A stretch of DNA of 64,000 bases from Bradyrhizobium cajani. Its GTDB lineage: Bacteria > Pseudomonadota > Alphaproteobacteria > Rhizobiales > Xanthobacteraceae. Shown here piece after piece: positions 17,598 to 26,456 of this stretch (its first letter is position 1; each line of letters begins with the position of its first letter). The position numbers and the translations under genes were made by a program. The notes below the pieces were generated by a model, which searched no databases, had not been told where the DNA came from, and saw nothing but the letters and a program-made list of their open reading frames with translations. Location: the NCBI RefSeq assembly GCF_009759665.1, contig NZ_WQNE01000026.1, positions 24,355 to 88,354 of the forward strand, in the 5' to 3' direction.

Positions 17598-18791
17598 ATG
17601 TCAACACCACAGCAACTCTCGAACCCGGAACGGCGCATCGATCTGGACTGGTTGCGGATTGGCACCTTTGGGCTGCTGATCTTCTACCACGTTGGCATGC
17701 TCTACGTGTCCTGGGGATTTCACATCAAGAGCGTGCACCGGCTGACCTGGCTCGAGCCGCTGATGCTGGTCCTCAATCCCTGGCGGCTGTCGCTGCTGTT
17801 CCTGGTATCGGGGGTCGCGACCCGTTTCATGCTTGGTAAGTCGTCCAGCCTGGCTTCGCTCGCCGGTGCGCGCTCAGCGCGACTGCTGATCCCGCTGATC
17901 TTCGGCATGTTCGTGATCGTACCGCCCCAATCCTATCTCCAGATCGTCGAAAGCCTCGGCTATCCTGCCGGCTTCGTCGACTTCTACGTCCATCACTACC
18001 TGGCTTTCGGGGCGCAGTTCTGCCCCAATCCGTGCATCGTCCAGCCGACCTGGAACCATCTCTGGTTCGTGGTCTATCTGTGGGTCTACACCATGGCCGT
18101 GATCGGCGTGCTTGCGCTGTGGCCGGCCGCTGCGGATTGGCTGGGCCGCAAGCTTGCCCGGATGCTCGCGGGGCCGCGGTTGCTGATCCTGCCGTGCCTC
18201 GTATTCGCGGCTTGGCGGCTGTTTCTGTTTCCAGTCTTTCCGTCCACCCACGCCCTGTTCGGCGACTGGTACAACCATGCCGACTTCGCGACCGTCTTCC
18301 TGATCGGCTTCCTGCTCGCGAAGCAGGTCGACGTCTGGTCCGACATCGAGCGCCGGCGCTGGACTGCGCTGGCTCTCGCGGCCGGTTGCTTCATCGTCTT
18401 CATGGTGCTTTTCGCAGGCCTGCTGCCGCCGTCGCTGCTGCTGAAACGATGCGCCAGCATCGCCTATGGCTGCTATCAGTGGCTTGCGATCGTAACTGTG
18501 CTTGGTTTCGCGCGACGGCACTTCACCGCCGATGGGCCCGTGCGCCGCTATCTGACGGAGGCGATTTTCCCGTACTATATCGTGCATCAGACCGCGATCA
18601 TCATGATTGCGCACGCGCTGCAGGGCGCTGGTCTGTCGGCCGGAGCCGAAGCCTCCATCGTGATTGCCGGCACGGCGCTGGCCTGCGTGGTCACCTACGA
18701 GATCGTGCGGCGGATCGCCTGGTTGCGGCCGCTGTTTGGACTGCGGGTGCAGGCGCGCCGCCCGCTCGCGATCGCGCAGCAGGCGGCGTGA
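17598..18791 (+). CDS. Acyltransferase 3 family integral membrane protein (OpgC-like)
   Basis: A 397-residue protein with about 10 membrane segments. The beginning RRIDLDWLRIGTFGLLIFYH with an Arg-x10-His arrangement is the acyltransferase-3 signature seen in OpgC and related enzymes that O-acylate or succinylate periplasmic and surface glycans. Later YYIVHQTAIIMIAHAL near residue 320-335 matches the last conserved block. Start at 17598 has AAGGAG at about 10 nt; longer upstream frame lies inside the divergent LytTR gene. The substrate is unknown; pairing with a membrane LytTR regulator suggests signal-dependent surface modification. Confidence 0.88.
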   Translation: MSTPQQLSNPERRIDLDWLRIGTFGLLIFYHVGMLYVSWGFHIKSVHRLTWLEPLMLVLNPWRLSLLFLVSGVATRFMLGKSSSLASLAGARSARLLIPLIFGMFVIVPPQSYLQIVESLGYPAGFVDFYVHHYLAFGAQFCPNPCIVQPTWNHLWFVVYLWVYTMAVIGVLALWPAAADWLGRKLARMLAGPRLLILPCLVFAAWRLFLFPVFPSTHALFGDWYNHADFATVFLIGFLLAKQVDVWSDIERRRWTALALAAGCFIVFMVLFAGLLPPSLLLKRCASIAYGCYQWLAIVTVLGFARRHFTADGPVRRYLTEAIFPYYIVHQTAIIMIAHALQGAGLSAGAEASIVIAGTALACVVTYEIVRRIAWLRPLFGLRVQARRPLAIAQQAA

Positions 18792-18840
18792 TGGCAACGG
18801 GTTCCGATTGGCGCGATGGCGAAAGCTGCTAAGAGGGCAC

Positions 18841-19980
18841 ATGCCTGACCGCGTCTATCTCGATTGGAATGCGACCACGCCGCTGCGCCCCGAGGCGCGG
18901 ACTGCGATGCTCGCCGCCTGGGATCTCATCGGCAACCCGTCCTCGGTCCATGCCGAGGGGCGAGAGGCGCGGCGGCTGGTCGAGGAGGCCCGTGCCGCAC
19001 TCGCGGCGGCGGTGGGCGCGCTGGCGCGGAACGTCATTTTCACCTCCGCGGGAACAGAGGCCAATGCGCTGGCGCTATCGCCGGGCCTGCGCGGGCCATC
19101 CGGAGGGCCGGTTGGGCGGCTCCTGGTCTCGGCTATCGAGCATGCCTCGGTGCTGGCGGGTGGGCGCTTCCCGTCGGACAAGATCGGACAGATTCGGGTG
19201 ACGCGCTCCGGCGTGGTCGACCTCGACCATCTCAAGGCCCAACTCAAGGGCGGCCCGTCGGCACTGGTCTCCATCATGGCGGCCAACAACGAGACGGGCG
19301 CGCTCCAGCCGGTCGCGGAGGCCGCGCGGATCGTTCATGAGGCCGGCGGCCTCCTGCATGTCGACGCGATCCAGGCGCTGGGAAAAATTCCGTTCGATAT
19401 CAAAGCTATGTGCGCAGACCTTGCGACCTTTTCTGCGCACAAGGTGGGCGGCCCAAAGGGCGTCGGCGCGCTGGTCGTGGCGGAAGGGCTCGTCGGCCTG
19501 GAGCCGGTGCTGCGGGGCGGGGGGCAGGAGCTCAACCGCCGGGCCGGCACCGAGAACGTCGCGGGCATCGCCGGGTTCGGCGCGGCAGTCACGACAGCAG
19601 CTCAGGCTCTGCCTGAGCTTGCGGAACATATGGCAACCCTCAGAAATCGTTTGGAAAATGGTATCCGTGCCATTGAAGGGGCGACGGTGTTCTCGGATGA
19701 CGTGGAGCGGTTACCCAATACCGTCCTGTTCACGGCACCTGGGCTCAAGGCCGAAACGGCCGTGATCGGTTTCGACCTCGAAGGGATCGCGGTTTCCTCG
19801 GGTTCGGCCTGTTCCTCGGGGAAGGTGCAGCCGTCCCACGTCCTGTCAGCCATGGGCTTCGAGCCAGCCGTGGCCCAGGGAGCGGTGCGTCTCAGTCTGG
19901 GCTGGTCCACGGAACCGGATGACATCAATAGGGTGTTAGAGGCTTGGCGAAAGCTTGGTAATACCCTACTTAGAGCATAG
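18841..19980 (+). CDS. Cysteine desulfurase, NifS/IscS type
   Basis: PLP enzyme that removes sulfur from cysteine and passes it on as a persulfide. The 379-residue class V aminotransferase fold begins VYLDWNATTPLRPEA, has NNETGALQP, the PLP lysine in FSAHKVGGPKG at about residue 200, the RAGTENVAG motif, and the catalytic loop Cys in SSGSACSSGK at about 325. AGAGGG precedes the ATG at 18841. It stands 124 bp upstream of sufB, so the locus has two desulfurases (this one and sufS). Start of the operon cannot be fixed from sequence. Confidence 0.95.
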   Translation: MPDRVYLDWNATTPLRPEARTAMLAAWDLIGNPSSVHAEGREARRLVEEARAALAAAVGALARNVIFTSAGTEANALALSPGLRGPSGGPVGRLLVSAIEHASVLAGGRFPSDKIGQIRVTRSGVVDLDHLKAQLKGGPSALVSIMAANNETGALQPVAEAARIVHEAGGLLHVDAIQALGKIPFDIKAMCADLATFSAHKVGGPKGVGALVVAEGLVGLEPVLRGGGQELNRRAGTENVAGIAGFGAAVTTAAQALPELAEHMATLRNRLENGIRAIEGATVFSDDVERLPNTVLFTAPGLKAETAVIGFDLEGIAVSSGSACSSGKVQPSHVLSAMGFEPAVAQGAVRLSLGWSTEPDDINRVLEAWRKLGNTLLRA

Positions 19981-19994
19981 GCGACGAAACACGG

Positions 19995-20010
19995 CTTGAA
20001 CGGTTCTAAG
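19995..20010 (+). promoter_or_regulatory. Possible iron-control (Irr/ICE-like) half-palindrome upstream of sufB
   Basis: CTTGAA-CGG-TTCTAAG resembles the TTAGAA-N3-TTCTAA arrangement reported for Irr-type iron control elements in rhizobia, but the left half matches at only four of six positions. It lies about 95 bp before the sufB start. No IscR/Rrf2 gene is present at the head of this cluster, so another iron- or Fe-S-responsive control is expected. Weak evidence. Confidence 0.25.
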
Positions 20011-20104
20011 CAGGTGCTTTCCGCCGAAAAACATCGTAAGAGACACGTAATACTCGTCCAAGTTTGATCCACCGCGGTCCTTGAAACCGCGAGCGGAGGA
20101 TGGA

Positions 20105-21601
20105 ATGCCAGCCGTACAAGAGACGGTCGAGCGCGTGAAGCGCATCGACGTCGACCAGTATCGTTATGGGTTTGAAACCCTGATCGACTCCGAGAAGGCC
20201 CCCAAGGGGCTGTCGGAAGAGATCGTAAAATTCATCTCGCAGAAGAAGAACGAACCCGCCTGGATGCTCCAGTGGCGGCTGGAAGCCTATCGGCGCTGGC
20301 TGACCATGACCGAGCCGACCTGGGCGCGCGTCGAGTATCCCAAGATCGACTTCCAGGACATCTACTATTACGCGGCGCCGAAGCCGAAGAAGACGGTCAC
20401 CTCGCTCGACGAGATCGATCCGGAGATCCTGAAGACCTACGAGAAGCTCGGCATCCCCTTGCGGGAAGTCGCCATGCTCGAAGGCGTCGAGCCCAAGGTG
20501 GGCGAGGAAGACCCGGCCCGCCGCAAGATCGCGGTCGACGCGGTGTTCGACTCGGTCTCGGTTGCGACCACCTTCAAGGCGGAGCTGAAGAAGGCCGGCG
20601 TGATCTTCATGCCGATCTCGGAGGCGATCCGCGAGCATCCCGAGCTGGTGCAGAAATATCTGGGCTCGGTGGTGCCGACCTCGGACAATTTCTACGCGAC
20701 GCTGAACTCGGCGGTGTTCTCCGACGGCTCGTTCGTCTACGTGCCGCCGGGCGTGCGCTGCCCGATGGAGCTGTCGACCTATTTCCGCATCAACGAGCGC
20801 AACACCGGCCAGTTCGAGCGCACGCTGATCATCGCGGACAAGGGCTCCTACGTCTCCTATCTCGAGGGCTGCACCGCGCCGCAGCGCGATGAGAACCAGC
20901 TGCACGCGGCCGTGGTCGAGCTCGTCGCGCTCGACGACGCCGAGATCAAATATTCGACGGTGCAGAACTGGTATCCCGGCAATTCGGAAGGCAAGGGCGG
21001 CATCTACAATTTCGTCACCAAGCGTGGCGACTGCCGCGGCGCCAATTCCAAGATCTCCTGGACCCAGGTCGAGACCGGCTCGGCCATCACCTGGAAATAT
21101 CCGAGCTGCATCCTGCGCGGCGATAACTCCAGCGGCGAGTTCTACTCGATCGCAATCTCGAACGGCTTCCAGCAGGTCGATTCGGGCACCAAGATGATCC
21201 ACCTCGGCAAGAACACGTCGAGCCGGATCATCTCCAAGGGCATCGCCGCCGGCAAGTCGCAGAACACCTATCGCGGGCTCGTCACGGCGCACCGGAAAGC
21301 GACCGGCGCGCGCAACTTCACCGCCTGTGATTCCTTGTTGATCGGCGACAAATGCGGCGCGCACACCGTGCCGTACATCGAAGCCAAGAACTCGTCGGCG
21401 ACGTTCGAGCACGAGGCAACGACCTCGAAGATCTCCGAGGACGTGCTGTTCTACTGCATCCAGCGTGGCCTCAGCCAAGAGGAGGCCGTCGGCCTCGTCG
21501 TCAACGGCTTCGTCAAGGACGTGCTTCAGCAGCTGCCGATGGAATTCGCGGTGGAAGCGCAGAAGCTGATCTCGATCTCGCTTGAAGGGTCGGTTGGCTG
21601 A
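20105..21601 (+). CDS. sufB: Fe-S cluster assembly scaffold SufB
   Basis: Core scaffold subunit of the SufBCD complex on which Fe-S clusters are built. The 498-residue protein carries the SufB beta-helix region including [49 protein letters not shown] and the C-terminal [20 protein letters not shown] block shared with SufD. GGAGGA stands 5 nt before the ATG at 20105, which decides the start over an upstream in-frame ATG at 20081. sufC follows after 60 bp. Confidence 0.98.
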   Translation: MPAVQETVERVKRIDVDQYRYGFETLIDSEKAPKGLSEEIVKFISQKKNEPAWMLQWRLEAYRRWLTMTEPTWARVEYPKIDFQDIYYYAAPKPKKTVTSLDEIDPEILKTYEKLGIPLREVAMLEGVEPKVGEEDPARRKIAVDAVFDSVSVATTFKAELKKAGVIFMPISEAIREHPELVQKYLGSVVPTSDNFYATLNSAVFSDGSFVYVPPGVRCPMELSTYFRINERNTGQFERTLIIADKGSYVSYLEGCTAPQRDENQLHAAVVELVALDDAEIKYSTVQNWYPGNSEGKGGIYNFVTKRGDCRGANSKISWTQVETGSAITWKYPSCILRGDNSSGEFYSIAISNGFQQVDSGTKMIHLGKNTSSRIISKGIAAGKSQNTYRGLVTAHRKATGARNFTACDSLLIGDKCGAHTVPYIEAKNSSATFEHEATTSKISEDVLFYCIQRGLSQEEAVGLVVNGFVKDVLQQLPMEFAVEAQKLISISLEGSVG

Positions 21602-21661
21602 CGCCGACCCTCGCGGTGCGCTCCGGCGCTCTAACATCAATTGAATAGACTGGATACCAAG

Positions 21662-22414
21662 ATGGCTTTGCTTGAAGTGAAAGACCTGAAGGTTCGTGTC
21701 GAGGAACGTGAGATCCTCCACGGGCTGACGCTGACCGTGAACGAAGGTGAGGTGCACGCGATCATGGGGCCGAACGGCTCCGGCAAGTCGACGCTGTCGC
21801 ATGTCATCGCCGGCAAGCCCGGTTACGAGGTCACTGACGGCCAGATCCTGTTCAAGGGCGAAGACCTCTTGGAGATGGATCCTGAGGAGCGCGCTGCCAA
21901 GGGCGTGTTCCTGGCGTTCCAGTATCCGGTCGAGATCCCCGGCGTCGCCACCATGACCTTCCTGCGCACCGCGCTGAACGCGCAGCGCAAGGCCCGCGGC
22001 GAGAGCGAATATTCGACGCCGGACTTTTTGAAGAAGGTCCGCGAGGTCTCGAAGTCGCTGAACATCCCGCAGGACATGCTCAAGCGCGGCGTCAATGTCG
22101 GTTTCTCCGGCGGCGAGAAGAAGCGCAACGAGGTGCTCCAGATGGCGCTGTTCGAGCCGAGCCTGTGCATCCTCGACGAGATGGATTCCGGCCTCGACAT
22201 CGATGCGTTGCGCATTGCGGCCGACGGCGTCAACGCGCTGCGCTCGCCGGGGCGCGCGATGGTCGTTATCACCCACTATCAACGGCTGCTCAACTACATC
22301 GTGCCCGATTTCGTGCACGTGATGTCGAAGGGCCGTGTCGTGAAGAGCGGCGACAAGGAGCTGGCGCTGGAGCTGGAAGCGTCAGGCTACACCCAGTTCG
22401 AGGATGCCGCGTAA
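21662..22414 (+). CDS. sufC: Fe-S cluster assembly ATPase SufC
   Basis: ABC-type ATPase that drives conformational change of SufBCD. The 250-residue protein has Walker A GPNGSGKST (about residue 34-42), the family-specific signature FSGGEKKRNEVLQMALFEPS, Walker B CILDEMDSGLDID and the switch His in VVITHYQRLL. The ATG at 21662 gives the usual SufC start MALLEVKDLKV; an upstream in-frame Met at 21641 adds seven residues with no support. sufD starts 12 bp downstream. Confidence 0.98.
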   Translation: MALLEVKDLKVRVEEREILHGLTLTVNEGEVHAIMGPNGSGKSTLSHVIAGKPGYEVTDGQILFKGEDLLEMDPEERAAKGVFLAFQYPVEIPGVATMTFLRTALNAQRKARGESEYSTPDFLKKVREVSKSLNIPQDMLKRGVNVGFSGGEKKRNEVLQMALFEPSLCILDEMDSGLDIDALRIAADGVNALRSPGRAMVVITHYQRLLNYIVPDFVHVMSKGRVVKSGDKELALELEASGYTQFEDAA

Positions 22415-22426
22415 GGATTGGTCGTG

Positions 22427-23749
22427 ATGAACGTTGCTGTGGCAAAGACCGGAGGTGGCCGCGCGGTGAGCGATCTGTTCGCCAGCGCTGAAGGCCGCTT
22501 GCCGGGTTCGCCGGCTGTGATCGCCGCGCGCCGCGAGGCCTTCGAAGCCTATGAGCGGCTCGGCCTGCCGCACCGCCGGCTCGAGGAATGGAAATACACT
22601 GACCTGCGTGCGCTGGTCGGCGAGGTGCTGCCGCTGGCAGCGAGCCCCGATGCCGCCGCGCTGAAGCGCGCTGCAGAGGCGGTGAAGGCGCATGCGATCG
22701 AGGGCGCCCGCAAGCTGGTGCTGGTCGACGGCATCTTCGCGGCCGATCTCTCCGACGTGAAGGCATTCGCGCCCGAGGTCAGCGTCGGGACGCTGCGTGA
22801 GATCCTGGCGAATGAGGCCAATCCTGCCGCCGGCGATCTGCTCCAGACCGCCTCGACCGACGCCGTGATCTCGCTCAATGCGGCCATGGCGACGGACGGT
22901 GTGGTGGTCTCGGTCGCTGACGGCGCGCAGTTGGCCGCGCCGATCCAGATCATCCATGTCGCGACGACGGCTGGCGCGTCCGCATTCACCCGTTCGCATC
23001 TGCGGATCGGCAAGGCGACTCGCGTCACGGTCATCGAGAGTTTCGTCGCCGCCGGAAAGACAGGCGGCTATCACGTTAATGATGCGGTGATCCTGTGGAT
23101 CGGCGATGACGCCGACGTCGCCCATATCCGCCTGATGGACGATGCGCCTGACGCGGTGAACGTCACCTCGCAGTTCGTCACCGTCGGCGCCAATGTGAAG
23201 CTCAACTTCTTCAACATGACCACCGGCGCCGCGGTCAGCCGTCTCCAGGGCTTCATCACGCTGGCGGGCGAGGGCAGCGAGCTCTTGGCCAACGGCGTCA
23301 ACCTGTTGCAGAAGACCGAGCATGGCGACACCACGCTGGTGGTCGACCATGCCGTGCCGAACTGCGTCAGCCGCGAGATTTTCCGCGCGGTGATCGACGA
23401 CCGCGCCCATTCGGTGTTCCAGGGCCGCATCATCGTCCGTCCCGACGCGCAGAAGACCGATGGCAAGATGATGACCCGCGCGCTGTTGCTGTCGGACGAA
23501 GCGGAGGCTGACAACAAGCCCGAGCTCGAGATCTTTGCCGACGACGTCTCCTGCGGCCACGGCGCCACCGCCGGCGCCCTGGACGACAGCCTCTTGTTCT
23601 ATCTGAAGGCGCGCGGCCTGCCGGAGAAGCAGGCCCAGGCGCTGCTGATCCAGGCTTTCGTGGGCGAGGCGATCGAGCAGATCGCCGATGACGGCTTGCG
23701 CGAGCACGTGATCGGCATTGCCGAGCGCTGGCTGGAGCGGCGGTCATGA
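22427..23749 (+). CDS. sufD: Fe-S cluster assembly protein SufD
   Basis: 440-residue partner of SufB in the SufBCD complex, needed for iron entry. Visible features: N-terminal helical part with YERLGLPHRRLEEWKYTDLR, beta-helix core, and C-terminal ELEIFADDVSCGHGATAGAL and LLFYLKARGLPEKQAQALLI. The conserved His of the GHGAT segment is present. ATG at 22427 is preceded by AAGGA (9 nt); in-frame TTG and GTG codons just upstream are less likely. Its stop overlaps the sufS start by 4 nt (ATGA), indicating translational coupling. Confidence 0.97.
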   Translation: MNVAVAKTGGGRAVSDLFASAEGRLPGSPAVIAARREAFEAYERLGLPHRRLEEWKYTDLRALVGEVLPLAASPDAAALKRAAEAVKAHAIEGARKLVLVDGIFAADLSDVKAFAPEVSVGTLREILANEANPAAGDLLQTASTDAVISLNAAMATDGVVVSVADGAQLAAPIQIIHVATTAGASAFTRSHLRIGKATRVTVIESFVAAGKTGGYHVNDAVILWIGDDADVAHIRLMDDAPDAVNVTSQFVTVGANVKLNFFNMTTGAAVSRLQGFITLAGEGSELLANGVNLLQKTEHGDTTLVVDHAVPNCVSREIFRAVIDDRAHSVFQGRIIVRPDAQKTDGKMMTRALLLSDEAEADNKPELEIFADDVSCGHGATAGALDDSLLFYLKARGLPEKQAQALLIQAFVGEAIEQIADDGLREHVIGIAERWLERRS

Positions 23750-24993
23750 GCACGCATCCGGCAGTCAGGAACGGCGCCTACGACGTCGCGCGCGTTCGTC
23801 AGGACTTTCCGGCGCTGGCCATGCAGGTCTACGGCAAGCCGCTGGTCTATCTCGACAACGCCGCCTCGGCGCAGAAGCCGAGCGCCGTGCTCGACCGCAT
23901 GACGCAGGCCTACACGTCCGAATATGCCAACGTGCATCGCGGCCTGCATTACCTCGCCAATGCGGCGACGGAGGCCTACGAGGGCGCGCGGGCAAAAGTC
24001 GCGCAATTCGTCAATGCCCGCCGGACCGAGGAGATCATCTTCACCCGCAACGTCACCGAGGCGATCAACCTCGTGGCGTCGTCCTGGGGCGAGCCGAACA
24101 TCAAGCAGGGCGACGAGATCGTCCTCTCGATCATGGAGCACCACTCCAACATCGTGCCCTGGCATTTCCTCAGGGAGCGCCACGGCGCGGTGATCAAATG
24201 GGCGCCCGTCGATGACGAAGGCAATTTCCTGATCGACGAGTTCGAGAAGCTGCTGACGCCGAAGACCAGGCTTGTCGCCATCACCCAGATGTCGAATGCG
24301 CTCGGAACGTTCGTTCCGATCAAGGAGGTCGTGCGGCTGGCCCACGATCGCGGCATTCCCGTGCTGGTCGACGGTGCGCAGGGCGCGGTGCATCTGCCCA
24401 TCGACGTGCAGGATCTGGACTGCGATTTCTACGCGTTCACCGGCCACAAGATCTATGGCCCGACCGGCATCGGCGCGCTCTATGCCAAGCATGAGCACCT
24501 CGTCGCGATGCGGCCGTTCAACGGCGGTGGCGAGATGATCCGCGAGGTTGCCAAGGACTGGGTCACCTATGGTGACCCGCCGCACAAGTTTGAAGCCGGC
24601 ACCCCGCCCATCGTCGAAGCGATCGGCCTCGGTGCCGCCATCGACTACGTCAATTCGATCGGCAAGGAGCGCATCGCCGCCCACGAGCACGATCTCGTCA
24701 CCTATGCCCAGGATCGGCTTCGCGAGATCAACTCGCTCCGCCTGATCGGCACCGCCCGGGGCAAGGGGCCCGTGATCTCCTTCGAGCTCAAGGGCGCCCA
24801 TGCCCACGACGTCGCCACCGTGATCGACCGCCAGGGCATCGCGGTGCGCGCCGGCACCCATTGCGTGATGCCCCTTTTAGAGCGGTTCAACGTGACCGCC
24901 ACCTGCCGGGCCTCGTTCGGCATGTATAATACGCGGGAAGAAGTCGATCATCTGGCACAGGCGCTCTTGAAGGCGCGGGATTTGTTCGCATGA
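23746..24993 (+). CDS. sufS: Cysteine desulfurase SufS
   Basis: Group II cysteine desulfurase of the Suf system, 415 residues. It begins with RQDFPALAMQVYGKPLVYLDNAASAQKP, has the PLP lysine in FTGHKIYGPTG at about residue 230, RAGTHCVMPLL, and the active-site Cys in TCRASFGMYNTREEVD at about residue 385. Overlaps sufD and the next gene by 4 nt each, so sufD, sufS and the SufT-like gene are translationally coupled. No sufE or sufU gene follows in this cluster. Confidence 0.97.
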   Translation: MSTHPAVRNGAYDVARVRQDFPALAMQVYGKPLVYLDNAASAQKPSAVLDRMTQAYTSEYANVHRGLHYLANAATEAYEGARAKVAQFVNARRTEEIIFTRNVTEAINLVASSWGEPNIKQGDEIVLSIMEHHSNIVPWHFLRERHGAVIKWAPVDDEGNFLIDEFEKLLTPKTRLVAITQMSNALGTFVPIKEVVRLAHDRGIPVLVDGAQGAVHLPIDVQDLDCDFYAFTGHKIYGPTGIGALYAKHEHLVAMRPFNGGGEMIREVAKDWVTYGDPPHKFEAGTPPIVEAIGLGAAIDYVNSIGKERIAAHEHDLVTYAQDRLREINSLRLIGTARGKGPVISFELKGAHAHDVATVIDRQGIAVRAGTHCVMPLLERFNVTATCRASFGMYNTREEVDHLAQALLKARDLFA

Positions 24994-25361
24994 GTGACAC
25001 GGCCGAAATCAAAGCCAATCCGATGGAAACCCAGTCGGCGCTGCCGCCGGAGGAAACCGAGCGGCTGACGCGCGAGATCATCGCCGGGCTCAAGACCGTG
25101 TTCGACCCGGAAATTCCGGCCGACATCTACGAGCTCGGCCTGATCTACAAGGTCGAGATCAAGGACGACCGTTCGGTCGACGTGCTGATGACGCTGACGA
25201 CGCCGAATTGTCCGGCGGCCGGCGAATTGCCGACCATGGTGGAGAACGCGGTCGCCAGCGTGCCCGGCGTCGGCGTGGTCGACGTCAAGGTCGTCTGGGA
25301 ACCGGCATGGTCGCCGGAACGCATGAGCGACGAGGCCCGCCTCGTGCTCAACATGTGGTGA
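24990..25361 (+). CDS. sufT: SufT-like MIP18 (DUF59) family Fe-S assembly protein
   Basis: 123-residue protein of the MIP18/DUF59 family implicated in Fe-S protein maturation. Typical segment: VFDPEIPADIYELGLIYKVEI, then MTLTTPNCPAAGELP with the conserved Cys, and VWEPAWSPERMSDEARLVLNMW at the end. The ATG overlaps the sufS stop (ATGA). Standard position within alphaproteobacterial suf operons. Confidence 0.93.
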   Translation: MSDTAEIKANPMETQSALPPEETERLTREIIAGLKTVFDPEIPADIYELGLIYKVEIKDDRSVDVLMTLTTPNCPAAGELPTMVENAVASVPGVGVVDVKVVWEPAWSPERMSDEARLVLNMW

Positions 25362-25405
25362 CGGTCTCGCATTGAATTCGCTTCGCAACGGACCACATAG
25401 ATAAC

Positions 25406-25804
25406 ATGAACCAGGCCATACCAGCTTCGACACCAAAGCCCCGGCGTCCGCGCCCGCAGGTGATGCGGCTGACGGATGCCGCCGCTCAGCGGATCACCGA
25501 GCTGACCCAGCGCGCCGATTCCGAGATCGTGGGCCTGCGCGTCGGTGTGAAGAACGGCGGCTGCGCCGGCCAGTCCTACACGGTCGAATACGCCCATGAG
25601 ATCCGCCCGACCGACGAGGTCGTCGAGGACAAGGGCGTCAAGATCCTGGTCGATCCCAAGGCCGTGCTGTTCCTGCTCGGCACCGAGATGGACTATAAGG
25701 CCGACAAGATGCAGGCCCAGTTCGTCTTCAACAACCCGAACCAGGTCTCCGCCTGTGGCTGCGGCGAGTCGGTCGAGCTGCGGCCGGCCAAGATCGACGG
25801 GTAG
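25406..25804 (+). CDS. sufA: A-type Fe-S carrier protein SufA
   Basis: 132-residue HesB/IscA-family carrier that accepts clusters from SufBCD and delivers them to apo-proteins. The three conserved cysteines are visible: one in VKNGGCAGQSY at about residue 53 and two in SACGCGESVEL near the C-terminus. The first about 20 residues (Pro/Arg rich) are an extension compared with the usual 107-120-residue proteins. Last gene of the suf cluster; a palindromic element begins 9 bp after its stop. Confidence 0.96.
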   Translation: MNQAIPASTPKPRRPRPQVMRLTDAAAQRITELTQRADSEIVGLRVGVKNGGCAGQSYTVEYAHEIRPTDEVVEDKGVKILVDPKAVLFLLGTEMDYKADKMQAQFVFNNPNQVSACGCGESVELRPAKIDG

Positions 25805-25812
25805 TTCTTTCC

Positions 25813-25897
25813 GTCATTGCGAGGAGCCCTTGCGACGAAGCAATCCAGACTGTCCCCGCGGCGGTAGTCTGGATTGCTTCGCTTCGCTCGCAATGAC
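25813..25897. repeat. Palindromic intergenic element (GTCATTGCGAG type) after sufA
   Basis: GTCATTGCGAG at 25813-25823 is mirrored by CTCGCAATGAC at 25887-25897; inside, GAAGCAATCCAGACT is mirrored by AGTCTGGATTGCTTC. The element of about 85 bp forms a long hairpin and lies right after the suf operon, where it can end or stabilise the transcript. Same class of dispersed element as others in this window but different sequence family. Confidence 0.85.
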
Positions 25898-25940
25898 TGC
25901 GGTGCTATGAAGGCTGACCTGTTCGCCCCGGGAAGGCTCC

Positions 25941-26393
25941 ATGGACCGCGAATTCCTGATCGACCTGTTCGCCGATTTCGGACCCGTCACCATCCGAAAG
26001 ATGTTCTCCGGCTACGGCATCTCCGCCGACGGCATCAACTTCGCGCTCGCCTTGCGCGCCGGCCTGTTCTTCCGCGCCGACGAGACGACGATCCCGGACT
26101 TTGAAGCCGAAGGCTCGAAGCCATTCCAGTATTCGACGCGCGTCAAGACCGTGCTGGTGAACTCCTATTGGGAGGTGCCTGCGCGCTTGTTCGATGATTC
26201 CGAGGAGCTGGCACAATGGGCGAGGGCGGCGCTCGCCGCCGCCCAGCGCGCCAAGGTGAGGAAGCGGCCGAAGGGGAAGGGAGCGGCGAAGAAGGCAACG
26301 GCGAAGAAGCCGGCTGCCAAGACGCAGCCGGCCAAGAAGGCAGTCAAGAAATCGGTTCGTAGGGTGGGCAAAGCGAAGCGTGCCCATCGCTAG
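25941..26393 (+). CDS. TfoX N-terminal-domain protein with Lys/Ala-rich tail
   Basis: 150 residues. Residues 1-95 form a TfoX-N domain (MDREFLIDLFADFGPVTIRK, MFSGYGISADG, WEVPARLFDD), named after the Haemophilus competence regulator; no TfoX C-domain is present. Residues 100-150 are Lys/Ala-rich, histone-H1-like, suggesting nucleic acid binding. The last ten residues (RVGKAKRAHR) are encoded by the left arm of a dispersed palindromic element, so the natural stop appears to have been replaced by the one inside the element. Function of stand-alone TfoX-N proteins is not known. Confidence 0.82.
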   Translation: MDREFLIDLFADFGPVTIRKMFSGYGISADGINFALALRAGLFFRADETTIPDFEAEGSKPFQYSTRVKTVLVNSYWEVPARLFDDSEELAQWARAALAAAQRAKVRKRPKGKGAAKKATAKKPAAKTQPAKKAVKKSVRRVGKAKRAHR

Positions 26394-26449
26394 AGATCGT
26401 CATGTCGGAGAGATGGTGGGCACGGCGCTATGCGCCTTTGCCCACCCTA
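26360..26449. repeat. Palindromic element (TAGGGTGGGCAAAG type) overlapping the 3' end of the TfoX-N gene
   Basis: TAGGGTGGGCAAAG at 26360-26373 is mirrored by CTTTGCCCACCCTA at 26436-26449, with a second pair GTGCCCATC / GATGGTGGGCAC inside. The TfoX-N stop codon (26391-26393) lies within it. It also separates this gene from the convergent fabA, so it may serve both as terminator and as coding sequence. Confidence 0.85.
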
Positions 26450-26456
26450 GGGCATC

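Noticed and set aside
20006-22318. 770-codon minus-strand frame opposite sufB and sufC
   Set aside because: Shadow of certain suf genes; no domain features.
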